In this document: positions 27,620 to 36,871 of the stretch, piece after piece | How positions within the stretch are numbered: the first letter of the stretch is position 1 | Layout: each line of letters starts with the position of its first letter | Source of the DNA: CAYTOF01 sp964439435 | GTDB taxonomy: Bacteria > Bacillota > Clostridia > Oscillospirales > QAMX01 | Assembly (NCBI GenBank): GCA_964439435.1 | Contig: CAYTOF010000001.1 | Location: 1-64,000 of the forward strand | DNA length: 64,000 nt | Direction of reading: 5' to 3' | The notes under the pieces: model-generated | Told to the model about the DNA's origin: nothing | What the model saw: the letters and a program-made list of their open reading frames with translations, nothing else | Databases searched by the model: none | Translations under genes and position numbers: made by a program

Positions 27620-28444
27620 ATGAATATAAACAGTAAAATCACGCTGAACAACGGTGTTAAAATGCCATTGTTGGGGCTTGGGACATTCCGCTCAGCGGAC
27701 GGAGATGAGGCATATAATGCCGTTACATACGCTCTTAAAGCGGGATATCGGCACATAGACACCGCCGCGGTATATGGCAATGAGCAGAGCGTTGGAGATG
27801 CAATCAAGGATTTTGGCATTCCCAGAGACGAGATATTTATCACAACAAAGCTGTGGAACGACGATATGAGAAGCGGCACACAGCGAAAAGCGATTGAAAG
27901 CAGCCTTGCAAAGCTTGGCGTTGATTATGTGGACCTCTATCTGGTTCATTGGCCTGTGCGGGGCAAATATGTGGAGTCCTGGCTTGCGCTTGAAAAGTTT
28001 TATGAAGAGGGGCTTGCACGGGCAATCGGTGTGAGCAACTTCCACATCCACCATTTGGAAGATGTGTTCGAAGCCGGCTCTGTGATCCCCGCGGTAAACC
28101 AAGTGGAGTGTCATCCCTATTTGACACAAGAGCCCTTGGCGGCATACTGTGCTTCTAAAAACATCCTGTTTGAGCCATGGAGCCCCCTTGCAGCCGGAAA
28201 GGCCTTGGGAGACCCCCTGCTGATGGAAATAGGTAAAAAACACAAGAAAACAACCGCCCAAGTTATTTTGCGCTGGGGGTTGCAGCTTGGTTATGCCAAT
28301 ATACCCAAATCAATCAATGAAGACAGAATCATCTCCAATATGGATTTGTTTGACTTTTCCCTTGATGAAGATGATATGAAAAAGATATCCTCCCTAAACA
28401 AAGACCAAAGAGTGGGAGCTAACCCCGAGACATTTACCTTCTAA
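27620..28444 (+). CDS. Aldo/keto reductase
   Basis: A 274-residue NADPH-dependent oxidoreductase with a TIM-barrel fold. The catalytic tetrad is visible: Asp and Tyr in HIDTAAVYGNE (about residues 43-53), Lys in ITTKLWNDD (about 74-82) and His in DLYLVHWP (about 106-113). PKSINEDRI near the C-terminus is the usual cofactor phosphate-binding segment. It belongs to the 2,5-diketogluconate reductase-like group; the true substrate is unknown. AGGAGG lies seven bases before the ATG at 27620. Confidence 0.93.
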   Translation: MNINSKITLNNGVKMPLLGLGTFRSADGDEAYNAVTYALKAGYRHIDTAAVYGNEQSVGDAIKDFGIPRDEIFITTKLWNDDMRSGTQRKAIESSLAKLGVDYVDLYLVHWPVRGKYVESWLALEKFYEEGLARAIGVSNFHIHHLEDVFEAGSVIPAVNQVECHPYLTQEPLAAYCASKNILFEPWSPLAAGKALGDPLLMEIGKKHKKTTAQVILRWGLQLGYANIPKSINEDRIISNMDLFDFSLDEDDMKKISSLNKDQRVGANPETFTF

Positions 28445-28453
28445 GAAAAACGA

Positions 28454-28494
28454 TTCAGGGTTATCGCAAATACTGGCGATAACCCTGAATTTTT
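28454..28494 (+). terminator. Terminator after the aldo/keto reductase
   Basis: TTCAGGGTTATCGC (28454-28467) pairs perfectly with GCGATAACCCTGAA (28476-28489), then TTTTT. On the other strand it may also serve the convergent kinase gene. Confidence 0.88.
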
Positions 28495-28516
28495 GTCGCA
28501 AAAAACATATGTAAGC

Positions 28517-29356
28517 TTAAGGTTTGTATATCCCGCCGGCAAGGAGATGCAAGTAGGGCTCAAAGCACACACCTCTGCGCTCATTGTCCTCATAGCTCTG
28601 GCTTTTCTCCATGGAAAAGGGAACAAAAGCGGCAGCGGAGTCGATGCTTTCATAAAGGGTGTGTCCGGTCATAAGCCCGCCGACAAAGACACTGGCAAAC
28701 AAATCCCCCGTGCCGTGCATGTGATACGGCAGCAGAGCCACAGCTCGCTCGGAATAGCCGTTCTCATCCAAGATGCAGTTGTAGAGCGTTTTGCCCCGTT
28801 CAATGCCGGTGATAATAACATTGGCGGCACCCAGCTTGTGTATTTTTTCAGCAAGGGTGCGGATGTCGTTCTCGCTGACCTTTTTATCATCATAGGGAGT
28901 GTCTGTCAGAACACATGCCTCTGTGAGATTTGGAGTGACAATGTCTGCGACTTTCATCAGCTCTTTCATGCCTTCGCACATCTCTTTTGTGTAGGTCTTA
29001 TAGAGTTCGCCGTGATCTGCCATAACCGGATCAATCACAACAAGCTCGGGTGAAAAGCGTTTGGCAAGCTCTGCGATGAGCTCTATTTGCTCCGAGGAGC
29101 CAAGAAAACCAGAATATATCGCATCAAGCTCAAGGCCAACTTTTTGCCAGTGGTCTATATATGCCGGAATTTCGGGGGAAAAATCAAAAAGCGTGAAGCC
29201 GTCGAAGTTTGTGTTGGTGGAAAGCAGCGCTGTGGGAAGCGGGCAGACCTCCACCCCGCAAGCCGACAGTACGGGAATTGCGACGGTCAGGGCGCATTTG
29301 CCGTATCCCGAAAGATCGTGAACGGCCGCCACGCGCGGAAGATGTATGTTTTGCAT
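28517..29356 (-). CDS. Pyridoxal/pyridoxamine kinase family protein
   Basis: A ribokinase-fold kinase of the PdxK/PdxY group that phosphorylates B6 vitamers for PLP salvage. Markers are HDLSGYGKCALT (about residues 13-24), VVIDPVMADHGELY (about 105-118), TPNLTEACVLT (about 140-150) and HGTGDLFASVFVGG (about 213-226), which holds the catalytic Asp. The start at 29356 (MQNIHLPRV) has AGGG nine bases upstream. A strong promoter precedes it. PLP would serve the cysteine desulfurase nearby, though no operon link exists. Confidence 0.9.
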   Translation of the reverse strand: MQNIHLPRVAAVHDLSGYGKCALTVAIPVLSACGVEVCPLPTALLSTNTNFDGFTLFDFSPEIPAYIDHWQKVGLELDAIYSGFLGSSEQIELIAELAKRFSPELVVIDPVMADHGELYKTYTKEMCEGMKELMKVADIVTPNLTEACVLTDTPYDDKKVSENDIRTLAEKIHKLGAANVIITGIERGKTLYNCILDENGYSERAVALLPYHMHGTGDLFASVFVGGLMTGHTLYESIDSAAAFVPFSMEKSQSYEDNERRGVCFEPYLHLLAGGIYKP

Positions 29357-29404
29357 ACTTCGAGTCCCTTTCAAATGTATAAACATCAAGATTTTAGCAG
29401 TAAA

Positions 29405-29433
29405 ATTATATCATGCCTGGCCACCTAAGTCAA
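29405..29433 (-). promoter_or_regulatory. Promoter of the pyridoxal kinase gene
   Basis: TTGACT (29433-29428) and a perfect TATAAT (29410-29405) with a 17-base spacer. Confidence 0.7.
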
Positions 29434-29558
29434 AGCATGATATTTTGCAGCTCTCTTACCACACCTCCGTTTGAGAGCTTTCAAAAAGGGTTTTCTCTGC
29501 AAAAATCTCTGCTGTGCAGATTGGAGGTAAAGGCAAGGTAACTTGTGCTGCAAGTTCT

Positions 29559-29588
29559 TTGACATTCGTCTTTTGAATGTGTTACAAT
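29559..29588 (+). promoter_or_regulatory. Promoter of the carboxypeptidase-mfd run
   Basis: A perfect TTGACA (29559-29564) and TACAAT (29583-29588) with an 18-base spacer, about 30 bases before the start. Confidence 0.7.
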
Positions 29589-29619
29589 AAAACGAAAATC
29601 AAAAGGGGTGATGAATGCG

Positions 29620-31134
29620 GTGAAAAAAACAGCGCATAGTATTTTTGCGAAGATAATTATTTCTTCTCTGCTTATCCTTACGCTTTGCGTATGCAATATA
29701 TATGCGTATGGAGAAGACCATGGTATACCTTCACCGCCTGAGCCCTCCGCCGAGGCGGCATATATATATGAAATGACCACAGATACGATTATATACGAGA
29801 AAAACGCGAGAGAGCAGATGTATCCCGCCTCGATTACAAAGATAATGACAGCCCTGCTGGCAGCGGAACACATTGAATCAGGGCAAGGTCGTCTCGAAGA
29901 TATAATCACATTTTCTTACAATGCCATCTATGGAATCCCGCGAGACACAATGCACATCTCCATAGATGTCGGGGAGCAGCTCACGGTTTTGCAGGTGCTG
30001 TATGCAATTTTGCTGCCCTCGGCAAACGAAGCATGTCTCGGAATGGCCGAATATGTGTCGGGAAGCGTGGATGAGTTTGTTCTGCAGATGAACGAAAAGG
30101 CAAAGGCTCTTGGGCTTAAAGACACCAATTTTGTCACTGCCAACGGTTTGCATGATCCAAAACACTATACTACAGCCAAAGACCTCACGGTCATCATGCA
30201 GGAAGTGCTGAAACACGAGCTGATAAAGGAGATCATGTCCACCGCCTCCTATGACATACCTCCGACTAATAAGACAGCATCTCTGCGTAGGCTGACCAAT
30301 TCAAACAAATTGATAGTGCCGGGAAGCGGACAACAAAACTCCTATGTGGTGTGCGGCAAGACAGGCTTTACAACACCTGCGGGAAACACACTTATTGTGT
30401 ATTCCGAAAAAGATGGATTGAAATACATAACAGTCATACTAAAGGCCGGCCAAGGTACGATAAATGGCGATATGAACGCCCTGGTCAACTATGTTGCCGA
30501 CAACTTCAAGATTGTAAATGTGGACAACTTTGTTGAATACACGGTCTCGGTGCCCACCTTCGAAGGCGGACATATTTTAGTTAAGCCGCAGGACATTTTT
30601 CCCCTGTTGATACACACAGAGGATGATTTTACGAGATTTGAAAGGCGATATGATTTGCCCACTGTGTTGAAAAAGCCCGTTACAGCAGGGGAATTCATCG
30701 GCAGGCTTGAGCTGTATGACGGATCTGTCCGAGTTGGCGGAGTTGACCTAGTGGCCGTTTCAAACTCCTTTGTCTCTCCCACGGAGCCGGAAAGCACAAC
30801 TGCCCCCTCCTCACAGCCAATACAAACACCCATAGATGACAAAGAAGAACCCACACCGGAGAAGCCGATTGAGCAAAAGCGTTCGGAGTTTATTTCAAAT
30901 GTGGCAAAGCTTGCCTTGATTGTTTTGTTTGTCGCCATTTTTTGTATTATCATCTACGGCATAATTATTTTGGTGTCTGTTTTTATTCACAGCAAAAGAA
31001 AAAAAGAAAACAGCTGTCGTCTTGAAGATCAAGAAACTCATGGAGCAATTGACAACAGTCATCAAAAATTTACTATGCTGAACATATTGGATGAGGGGTT
31101 CACTCCAACGCAAGATCAATCGGAGGAAGATTAG
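29620..31134 (+). CDS. D-alanyl-D-alanine carboxypeptidase (DacF/PBP5 family)
   Basis: A low-molecular-weight penicillin-binding protein that trims peptidoglycan stem peptides outside the cell. An N-terminal signal segment (about residues 2-28) is followed by the peptidase S11 domain with SITK (SxxK, about 67-70), SAN (about 132-134) and KTG (about 247-249). Unusually it ends in a membrane helix (about 425-450) and a Lys-rich cytoplasmic tail of about 50 residues, after a Pro/Thr/Ser-rich linker. I prefer the GTG at 29620 (MKKT...); upstream GTG/ATG codons overlap the ribosome site. Confidence 0.92.
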   Translation: MKKTAHSIFAKIIISSLLILTLCVCNIYAYGEDHGIPSPPEPSAEAAYIYEMTTDTIIYEKNAREQMYPASITKIMTALLAAEHIESGQGRLEDIITFSYNAIYGIPRDTMHISIDVGEQLTVLQVLYAILLPSANEACLGMAEYVSGSVDEFVLQMNEKAKALGLKDTNFVTANGLHDPKHYTTAKDLTVIMQEVLKHELIKEIMSTASYDIPPTNKTASLRRLTNSNKLIVPGSGQQNSYVVCGKTGFTTPAGNTLIVYSEKDGLKYITVILKAGQGTINGDMNALVNYVADNFKIVNVDNFVEYTVSVPTFEGGHILVKPQDIFPLLIHTEDDFTRFERRYDLPTVLKKPVTAGEFIGRLELYDGSVRVGGVDLVAVSNSFVSPTEPESTTAPSSQPIQTPIDDKEEPTPEKPIEQKRSEFISNVAKLALIVLFVAIFCIIIYGIIILVSVFIHSKRKKENSCRLEDQETHGAIDNSHQKFTMLNILDEGFTPTQDQSEED

Positions 31135-31983
31135 ATGAAAAAGGACAAGCCCACCATACTTATTGCCGTCTTTGCGTTGCTTGGGATAGCGGCGGGTATC
31201 ATAAGATATCTTCACAAAACCAAGGGCTTTGACAGCTTGGAACTCGCCGTCAGGGGCAATGTCTACAATATCATGCTCACAGGCCTTGTTGTATCCGTGC
31301 TGTTGTTGATTGTCATCACACTGATATACATGAAAAAAACAGAGCTCTTTACAGGCAGTCAATGCCTTGGGACGATTGGGCGGACCTCACTTTTATTTGC
31401 TTTTTTGAGTTCCCTTGCCATGGGAGCAGGAGCCGTCATTAAATTTGCCTTAAGTATGCCCTTTGACGGTTGGCAGACTCTTTGGGGCGTTGTCACCGGC
31501 GCTTTGATGTTTTCCGCAGCAGCCGTTCAAATAGGTGTGATCAAAAAGCTATCCCTTAGGAACTGCGGTCACAGGGTGAATGGCAACACAGCCCTTATCG
31601 CCGTATTTATGTCCTGCTTTGTACTGATTGAATTTTACAGAGGAGTGTCCACAAATCCCTCTCCCTCTTTCTATGTGTACAATTTGTTTTCTCACATATC
31701 CCTCATACTCATGCTTTTTGCGTGCGCGGGATATATACACAGACGCGCCTCTCTTTTGAGAATGTTTGTCACACTTATCTCCTTACTCTTCTTTGGCACC
31801 ATGACCTTTGTCAGTGAACTGTTTTACACAATTCACACCGCATCCAAAAGAGGTTTTTTCCTGAGAGATCTGCTTTCCGGTTCGGTGCTTGAAACCGTGA
31901 TGATGCTTTACGGGCTGTTTTTTGCCGTGTCTGTGTTGATTTTATTCTTTAGACCCAAAAGAGCTGCAATTATGGAGGAATAA
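31135..31983 (+). CDS. Multi-pass membrane protein of unknown function
   Basis: I do not recognise this 282-residue protein. It has about eight hydrophobic segments, a short cytoplasmic start (MKKDK) and few charged loops. GGAGG lies eight bases upstream, inside the end of the carboxypeptidase gene, and the start codon follows that stop directly, so the two are translationally linked. mfd follows after nine bases. Context suggests a cell-envelope role with the carboxypeptidase; this is inference. Confidence 0.8.
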   Translation: MKKDKPTILIAVFALLGIAAGIIRYLHKTKGFDSLELAVRGNVYNIMLTGLVVSVLLLIVITLIYMKKTELFTGSQCLGTIGRTSLLFAFLSSLAMGAGAVIKFALSMPFDGWQTLWGVVTGALMFSAAAVQIGVIKKLSLRNCGHRVNGNTALIAVFMSCFVLIEFYRGVSTNPSPSFYVYNLFSHISLILMLFACAGYIHRRASLLRMFVTLISLLFFGTMTFVSELFYTIHTASKRGFFLRDLLSGSVLETVMMLYGLFFAVSVLILFFRPKRAAIMEE

Positions 31984-31992
31984 CAATAAAAG

Positions 31993-34900
31993 ATGGTTTC
32001 TCTGAGCAAAAAGATTTTCAGCCAAGATGAATTGCTTGCGATAAAGAGAAGGTTGAAGCAGGGAAGCGCACCGGTGATGATTTGCGGTCTGTCGCCGGTA
32101 CACCGAGCCATTGCTGCCGCTGCGATTCAAAATGAGCTGTTTTGCTCTGTCGCCGTCCTTACGGCAGATGAGTCGTCGGCGGCAGCATTTGCCCATGATG
32201 CGTCTTTAGTTTCAGGAATTGAATATGCCCTGCTGCAGTCGAGAGATCTTGTCTTCCACGATGTAGAGAGACTCTCGCGCGAATGGGAACACAGCCGTTG
32301 TGACATTTTCAGTAGGCTGGCCCTTGGCGAACTCAGTGCTGTTGTCGGCACGGTGGAGGCATTCCTTTTGCGCACTATGCCGCCAAAAGAGTTTGCAAAA
32401 GCGACATTCACAATAAAGCTCGGAGAAGAGCAAGACACCGCCACTCTGCCGCAAAAGCTTTTAAATCTGGGATATGTTCGAGCCGAGCTTGTTGAAGGGG
32501 TCGGCCAATTTGCCCTGCGCGGAGGCATCCTTGATATCTATCCGCCCTCTTCACCTCGTGCCGCACGCATCGAGTTTTTTGGAGACGAACCGGACTCAAT
32601 GGGGTTGTTTGACACGATCTCCCAAAGACGAGTTGAAAACATAGATAAAATAACCATACCGCCGGCAAACGAAGCCCCGCCGGACCTTGTGTGGGGGGGG
32701 CGAAAAGAGTTGGCCGAACGCATAAGAGCCTTGACAAAAGGGCTATCAAGGCAAAAGACTTCGGAAAAATACTTTGACACCATTGCCCACGACAGCGAGT
32801 TGATTGAACAGGGCACGCGTTTTGCCGCAACAGACAGATATCTCTCCCTTTTTTACGATGAGTTTGCCTGTGCGCTGGATCACTTGCCCGAAAACACCGT
32901 TATCTTTATGGACGATAGCCCGCGGGTGAAGGAGCAGGTAAAGACATTTACCAGGCGTATGCAGGAGGATCTCAAGCTCTCCATTGAGAGCGGGCTTATA
33001 GGAGGACGGCAAACAGGACTGTATCTGGAAGAAGAGAAACTATATAAGCACCTTATTTTAAAATCCGCTGTGATGCTCGACTCTTTCATTACCCAAAGCT
33101 CCGAATTGCCGCCAAGTGAGATTATCAGCCTTGTTTCCAAACAACTTCCGCTTTATCCGGGAAACTTTGATGTTTTATTTGCGGATGTGGAGTATTATAA
33201 GAGCGCGGGCTATAGGACGTTGATTCTGTGCGCAAACCATGAACGGGCGCAGCATGTTTTAGCTTTATTTGATGAAAAAGATATAATTGCCATGTATGAC
33301 CGCTCAGGCACAGCTCTGCCCCCCGCAGGTGGGGTGATGCTCTCGATTGGCTCTCTCTCTTCCGGTATTGAGCTGACCGGCGCAGCGCTGGCTGTCCTTG
33401 TTTATGGTAGCTCGCAAAGAAGCGAACGCAAAAAATCCATAAAGAGCTCCAAAAAAGCCAGAGATCGATTTAAATCCTTCACGGATTTAAAAGAGGGGGA
33501 TGTTGTCGTCCACGACACCTATGGTATCGGTAGATATTGCGGCATCTCTTCCATGGAAGTGGACGGCATAATGAAGGATTTCATCAAGCTCTCCTATGCA
33601 GGTAGCGATGTTTTGTATATACCGGTCACACAGTTGGACGTGATTTCAAAGTACCTGGGTGCGGCAGAAGACACAGCCATCAAGCTCTCAAAGCTCGGGG
33701 GTACGGAATGGGCTAAAACACGTGCGCGCGCCAAGGGTGCGGCAAAGAAGATGGCTAAAAAGCTCATCGAGCTGTATGCACAGCGATCTTCGGTGAGGGG
33801 ATATTCTTTTTCAAAGGACTCCGAATGGCAAAGAGAGTTTGAAGCGAGATTTGAATTTGAAGAGACAGAAGATCAGCTCATTTCCTCAAGAGAAATAAAG
33901 CGAGACATGGAGAAGAACATACCCATGGACAGGCTTTTATGCGGGGATGTGGGCTTTGGAAAGACGGAAGTCGCTTTCCGCGCGGCGATGAAATGCATGC
34001 TTGATGGAAAACAGGCGGCTTTTCTCGTACCCACAACAGTGCTGGCGCGCCAACACTATATGACGGCCCTGCACAGATTTAGAGGATATCCCGTCAAAAT
34101 TGCGATGTTGTCGCGCTTTACGAGCGCGGCTCAAACCGCAGACACATTGAAAAAGCTCAAAGCGGGCTCCGTGGACATGGTCATCGGCACTCACAAACTC
34201 CTGGGGAAAGCGGTCAAGTTTTCCGATCTCGGCCTTGTGATTATCGACGAAGAACAGCGCTTTGGTGTCTCACACAAGGAAAGACTCAAGGAGATGTGCG
34301 TGGGAACGGATGTGCTGACGCTTACGGCAACGCCCATACCGCGCACTTTGAACATGGCGCTTTCCGGTGTCCGCGACATGTCTGTACTCGAAGAATCCCC
34401 CCAAGACAGATATCCCGTGGCCACATATGTGCTGGAATATGACAAAGTTATCGTTGCAGATGCGATAAAGAGAGAGCTTTCCAGGAGGGGGCAGGTCTAT
34501 TATCTGCACAACAGGGTGGAGACGATAGATCGGACAGCTCAAGGATTGCAAAAACTAATCCCCGAGGCGCGCATAGCTGTGGGACACGGCCGCATGGACG
34601 AAACTGCTCTCTCAGAGGTCATGCGCGGTGTGACAGACGGTGAATACGATGTTTTGGTCTGCACAACGATAATCGAAGCGGGCATTGACATCCCCAATGT
34701 GAACACCCTGATAATAGAAGATGCGGACAGACTGGGGCTTGCCCAGCTCCATCAGATACGCGGCAGAGTCGGGCGATCCTCCAGGAGAGCATATGCTTAT
34801 CTCACTTTCCGCTCCGACGGTGTGCTCACGGAAATCGGCCAAAAGAGGCTCTCCGCAATCAGGGATTTTGCGGAATTTGGTGCGGGCTTTAAAATAGCGA

Positions 34901-35478
34901 TGCGAGACCTTGAGATAAGAGGGGCCGGCAATCTGCTCGGCGCGGAGCAGAGCGGACACATGGTTTCGGTGGGATATGATATGTACATGAAGCTTTTAGA
35001 AGAAGCCGTTCGAGAGGCAAAGGGTGAGCATCCGGAGGAAAAAAAAGAGTGCCGTATAGAACTTGCCATATCCGCCGGAATCCCCGAAAGCTATGTTTCC
35101 TCCTCCTTTGAGCGCATGGATTTATACCGCAGAATTGCGCGCATTGAATCAGATGAGGACATTCAAGAGATGAAAGATGAGCTTTTGGACAGATTCGGCG
35201 ATTTCCCCAAAGAGACGGACACTCTGCTTGAAATAGCCCTCACGCGCCACAATGCAGCCGGGGTGGGAATATCGGAGATCACAGACAAAGACAGTGAGAT
35301 CTCCTTCTATTTTGAAAATCCTGTGTTTGAAAACATATCCAAACTTTTCAATGTCGAGATGCTAAAAGGCAAAATGCTCCTGCGAGCCGGTGAAAGACCC
35401 CATCTTTCTGTGAGAGTGAGATCGGGGGACATCAGGCTTGAGATAGTCAAGAAAGTGGTAAAGACCCTTATGCTTTGA
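31993..35478 (+). CDS. mfd: Transcription-repair coupling factor Mfd
   Basis: Mfd removes RNA polymerase stalled at DNA lesions and recruits UvrA. The 1161-residue length is typical. The N-terminal third is UvrB-like (GQFALRGGILDIYPP, about 170-184). An RNA-polymerase-interaction domain is at about 495-560 (GDVVVHDTYGIGRY). The translocase has Walker A CGDVGFGKTE (about 648-657), DEEQ (about 751-754) and the motif QIRGRVGRS (about 919-927). A C-terminal TRCF domain ends the protein. It is the third gene of the run starting with the carboxypeptidase. Confidence 0.98.
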   Translation: MVSLSKKIFSQDELLAIKRRLKQGSAPVMICGLSPVHRAIAAAAIQNELFCSVAVLTADESSAAAFAHDASLVSGIEYALLQSRDLVFHDVERLSREWEHSRCDIFSRLALGELSAVVGTVEAFLLRTMPPKEFAKATFTIKLGEEQDTATLPQKLLNLGYVRAELVEGVGQFALRGGILDIYPPSSPRAARIEFFGDEPDSMGLFDTISQRRVENIDKITIPPANEAPPDLVWGGRKELAERIRALTKGLSRQKTSEKYFDTIAHDSELIEQGTRFAATDRYLSLFYDEFACALDHLPENTVIFMDDSPRVKEQVKTFTRRMQEDLKLSIESGLIGGRQTGLYLEEEKLYKHLILKSAVMLDSFITQSSELPPSEIISLVSKQLPLYPGNFDVLFADVEYYKSAGYRTLILCANHERAQHVLALFDEKDIIAMYDRSGTALPPAGGVMLSIGSLSSGIELTGAALAVLVYGSSQRSERKKSIKSSKKARDRFKSFTDLKEGDVVVHDTYGIGRYCGISSMEVDGIMKDFIKLSYAGSDVLYIPVTQLDVISKYLGAAEDTAIKLSKLGGTEWAKTRARAKGAAKKMAKKLIELYAQRSSVRGYSFSKDSEWQREFEARFEFEETEDQLISSREIKRDMEKNIPMDRLLCGDVGFGKTEVAFRAAMKCMLDGKQAAFLVPTTVLARQHYMTALHRFRGYPVKIAMLSRFTSAAQTADTLKKLKAGSVDMVIGTHKLLGKAVKFSDLGLVIIDEEQRFGVSHKERLKEMCVGTDVLTLTATPIPRTLNMALSGVRDMSVLEESPQDRYPVATYVLEYDKVIVADAIKRELSRRGQVYYLHNRVETIDRTAQGLQKLIPEARIAVGHGRMDETALSEVMRGVTDGEYDVLVCTTIIEAGIDIPNVNTLIIEDADRLGLAQLHQIRGRVGRSSRRAYAYLTFRSDGVLTEIGQKRLSAIRDFAEFGAGFKIAMRDLEIRGAGNLLGAEQSGHMVSVGYDMYMKLLEEAVREAKGEHPEEKKECRIELAISAGIPESYVSSSFERMDLYRRIARIESDEDIQEMKDELLDRFGDFPKETDTLLEIALTRHNAAGVGISEITDKDSEISFYFENPVFENISKLFNVEMLKGKMLLRAGERPHLSVRVRSGDIRLEIVKKVVKTLML

Positions 35479-35577
35479 AAAGAACAGAGAAAAAGCACCG
35501 CTGTAAAGAGCCATAGATATAAAAAATGAGGCCGGAATCACATATTCATGGAACGGCAACAAAGCCATGCTAAACTG

Positions 35578-35606
35578 TTTACAAAGCCCCACATACATGA
35601 TAAAAT
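35578..35606 (+). promoter_or_regulatory. Promoter of the PrsA-like gene
   Basis: TTTACA (35578-35583) and TAAAAT (35601-35606) with a 17-base spacer, about 50 bases before the start. Nothing else is seen in the 35479-35654 spacer. Confidence 0.55.
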
Positions 35607-35654
35607 AATGAGAAAGTTCAAAAAGAGACACCAACTATAGAAAGGCGCAAAAAT

Positions 35655-36671
35655 ATGCCGAAAAAGTTTTTTAGGCCCTTGGCGCTGCTACTCGCGGCTA
35701 TTTGTATTCTAACCCTATTTGCCGGATGCAGCCAAAAAAGTGCGACGGTATTCACCGTCAACGGAGAAAAAGTCAAGTACGAAGATTTCATGGCACACCT
35801 GTTTTTTACGAAATACGACCTTTTTTCAGGATATGTACAAAACGGACAGATGCGACTTTCTGACCTCTATATTCTAAACGAAGAGATGCTTTCAGAAAAA
35901 CTGGACGATCAGATAACACTAAGGGATTATCTCAAAGCTATGACAAATGAGTCCGCCGCCGCTGCGATGATTTACAGGCAGTTGGCAGACAAACATAAAC
36001 TCAGCCTCACTGCTTCCGACAAAAACAACATAGACAGCACTATGTCCTCTTGGATAAAATCCCTTGGCGGAGCCGCTGCATACAATAAATTTTTAAATGA
36101 CAACAGAATGTCTGAAAATGCTCTCAGAAGATATTTTCAAGACAGAATATATATGGAAAAGCTCATGGGACTTTTTTCTGACGACGGCATTTTTGGACTC
36201 ACCAACGAAGAAAGAGCAAAAGCCAAGGAACAATACGGTGAGATCTATATGTCCGCAAGACACATTCTTTTTGCGACTATTGACCTGACATACAAAACAC
36301 CCTTAAGCGATGAAATCAAGGCAAATAAGCTTGCAAGCGCAAAGGAAGTGCTTAAAGAACTGCAAAAAGGTGAAGATTTTGAAGCGATGATTGAAAAACA
36401 CAGCGACTCAAAGGACGGTCTTATGACCTTTAGAAAAGGTGAGATGGACGAAAAGTTTGAAAAAGCCGCCTTTGATTTGAACGTCGGGGAGATGAGCGAT
36501 ATCGTGGAAAGCTTTTTTGGATACCATATAATCCTTCGTGAGCCCTTGGCGGAGGATAGGCTCGAAGAGTACTATAATATCGCAAAAAGTGAAAAGTTCA
36601 GTATATTTATAAACGAAGCGGAATCAATAGTCAACTCAAAAAAGCTTTTGACAAACATAGATATCAGATAA
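35655..36671 (+). CDS. PrsA-like foldase lipoprotein (parvulin domain)
   Basis: A 338-residue surface lipoprotein. The signal peptide ends in the lipobox LFAGC (Cys at about residue 24). A SurA-N-like helical region (about 30-180) is followed by a parvulin-type PPIase domain (about 195-300), with ARHILFATID, DGLMTFRKGEMDEKFEKAAF and YHIILRE. PrsA proteins assist folding of exported proteins outside the membrane. It is monocistronic, with its own promoter and terminator. Confidence 0.9.
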   Translation: MPKKFFRPLALLLAAICILTLFAGCSQKSATVFTVNGEKVKYEDFMAHLFFTKYDLFSGYVQNGQMRLSDLYILNEEMLSEKLDDQITLRDYLKAMTNESAAAAMIYRQLADKHKLSLTASDKNNIDSTMSSWIKSLGGAAAYNKFLNDNRMSENALRRYFQDRIYMEKLMGLFSDDGIFGLTNEERAKAKEQYGEIYMSARHILFATIDLTYKTPLSDEIKANKLASAKEVLKELQKGEDFEAMIEKHSDSKDGLMTFRKGEMDEKFEKAAFDLNVGEMSDIVESFFGYHIILREPLAEDRLEEYYNIAKSEKFSIFINEAESIVNSKKLLTNIDIR

Positions 36672-36694
36672 GCAGGACTTTTTTGACGACCTTT

Positions 36695-36741
36695 AAAGCG
36701 CCCGCAATACAACAATTCATGTTGTATTGCGGGCGCTTTTT
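36695..36741 (+). terminator. Terminator after the PrsA-like gene
   Basis: A perfect 19-base-pair stem (36695-36713 with 36721-36739) rich in GC (AGCGCCCGC), loop AATTCAT, then TTTTT. Confidence 0.92.
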
Positions 36742-36814
36742 GTTTGTCTGAACTTTCAAGTGTTTTAGCTGCAAAGAACATGGCAACAAGAACGATCTAA
36801 AGCCGCAAAACATT

Positions 36815-36843
36815 TTGCCAAAAAAGATGCCATATGCTATAAT
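36815..36843 (+). promoter_or_regulatory. Promoter of the pgeF-hemW run
   Basis: TTGCCA (36815-36820) and a perfect TATAAT (36838-36843) with a 17-base spacer, 28 bases before the TTG start. Confidence 0.7.
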
Positions 36844-36871
36844 AATATAAAGTGACAATAGGAGTATTGTT

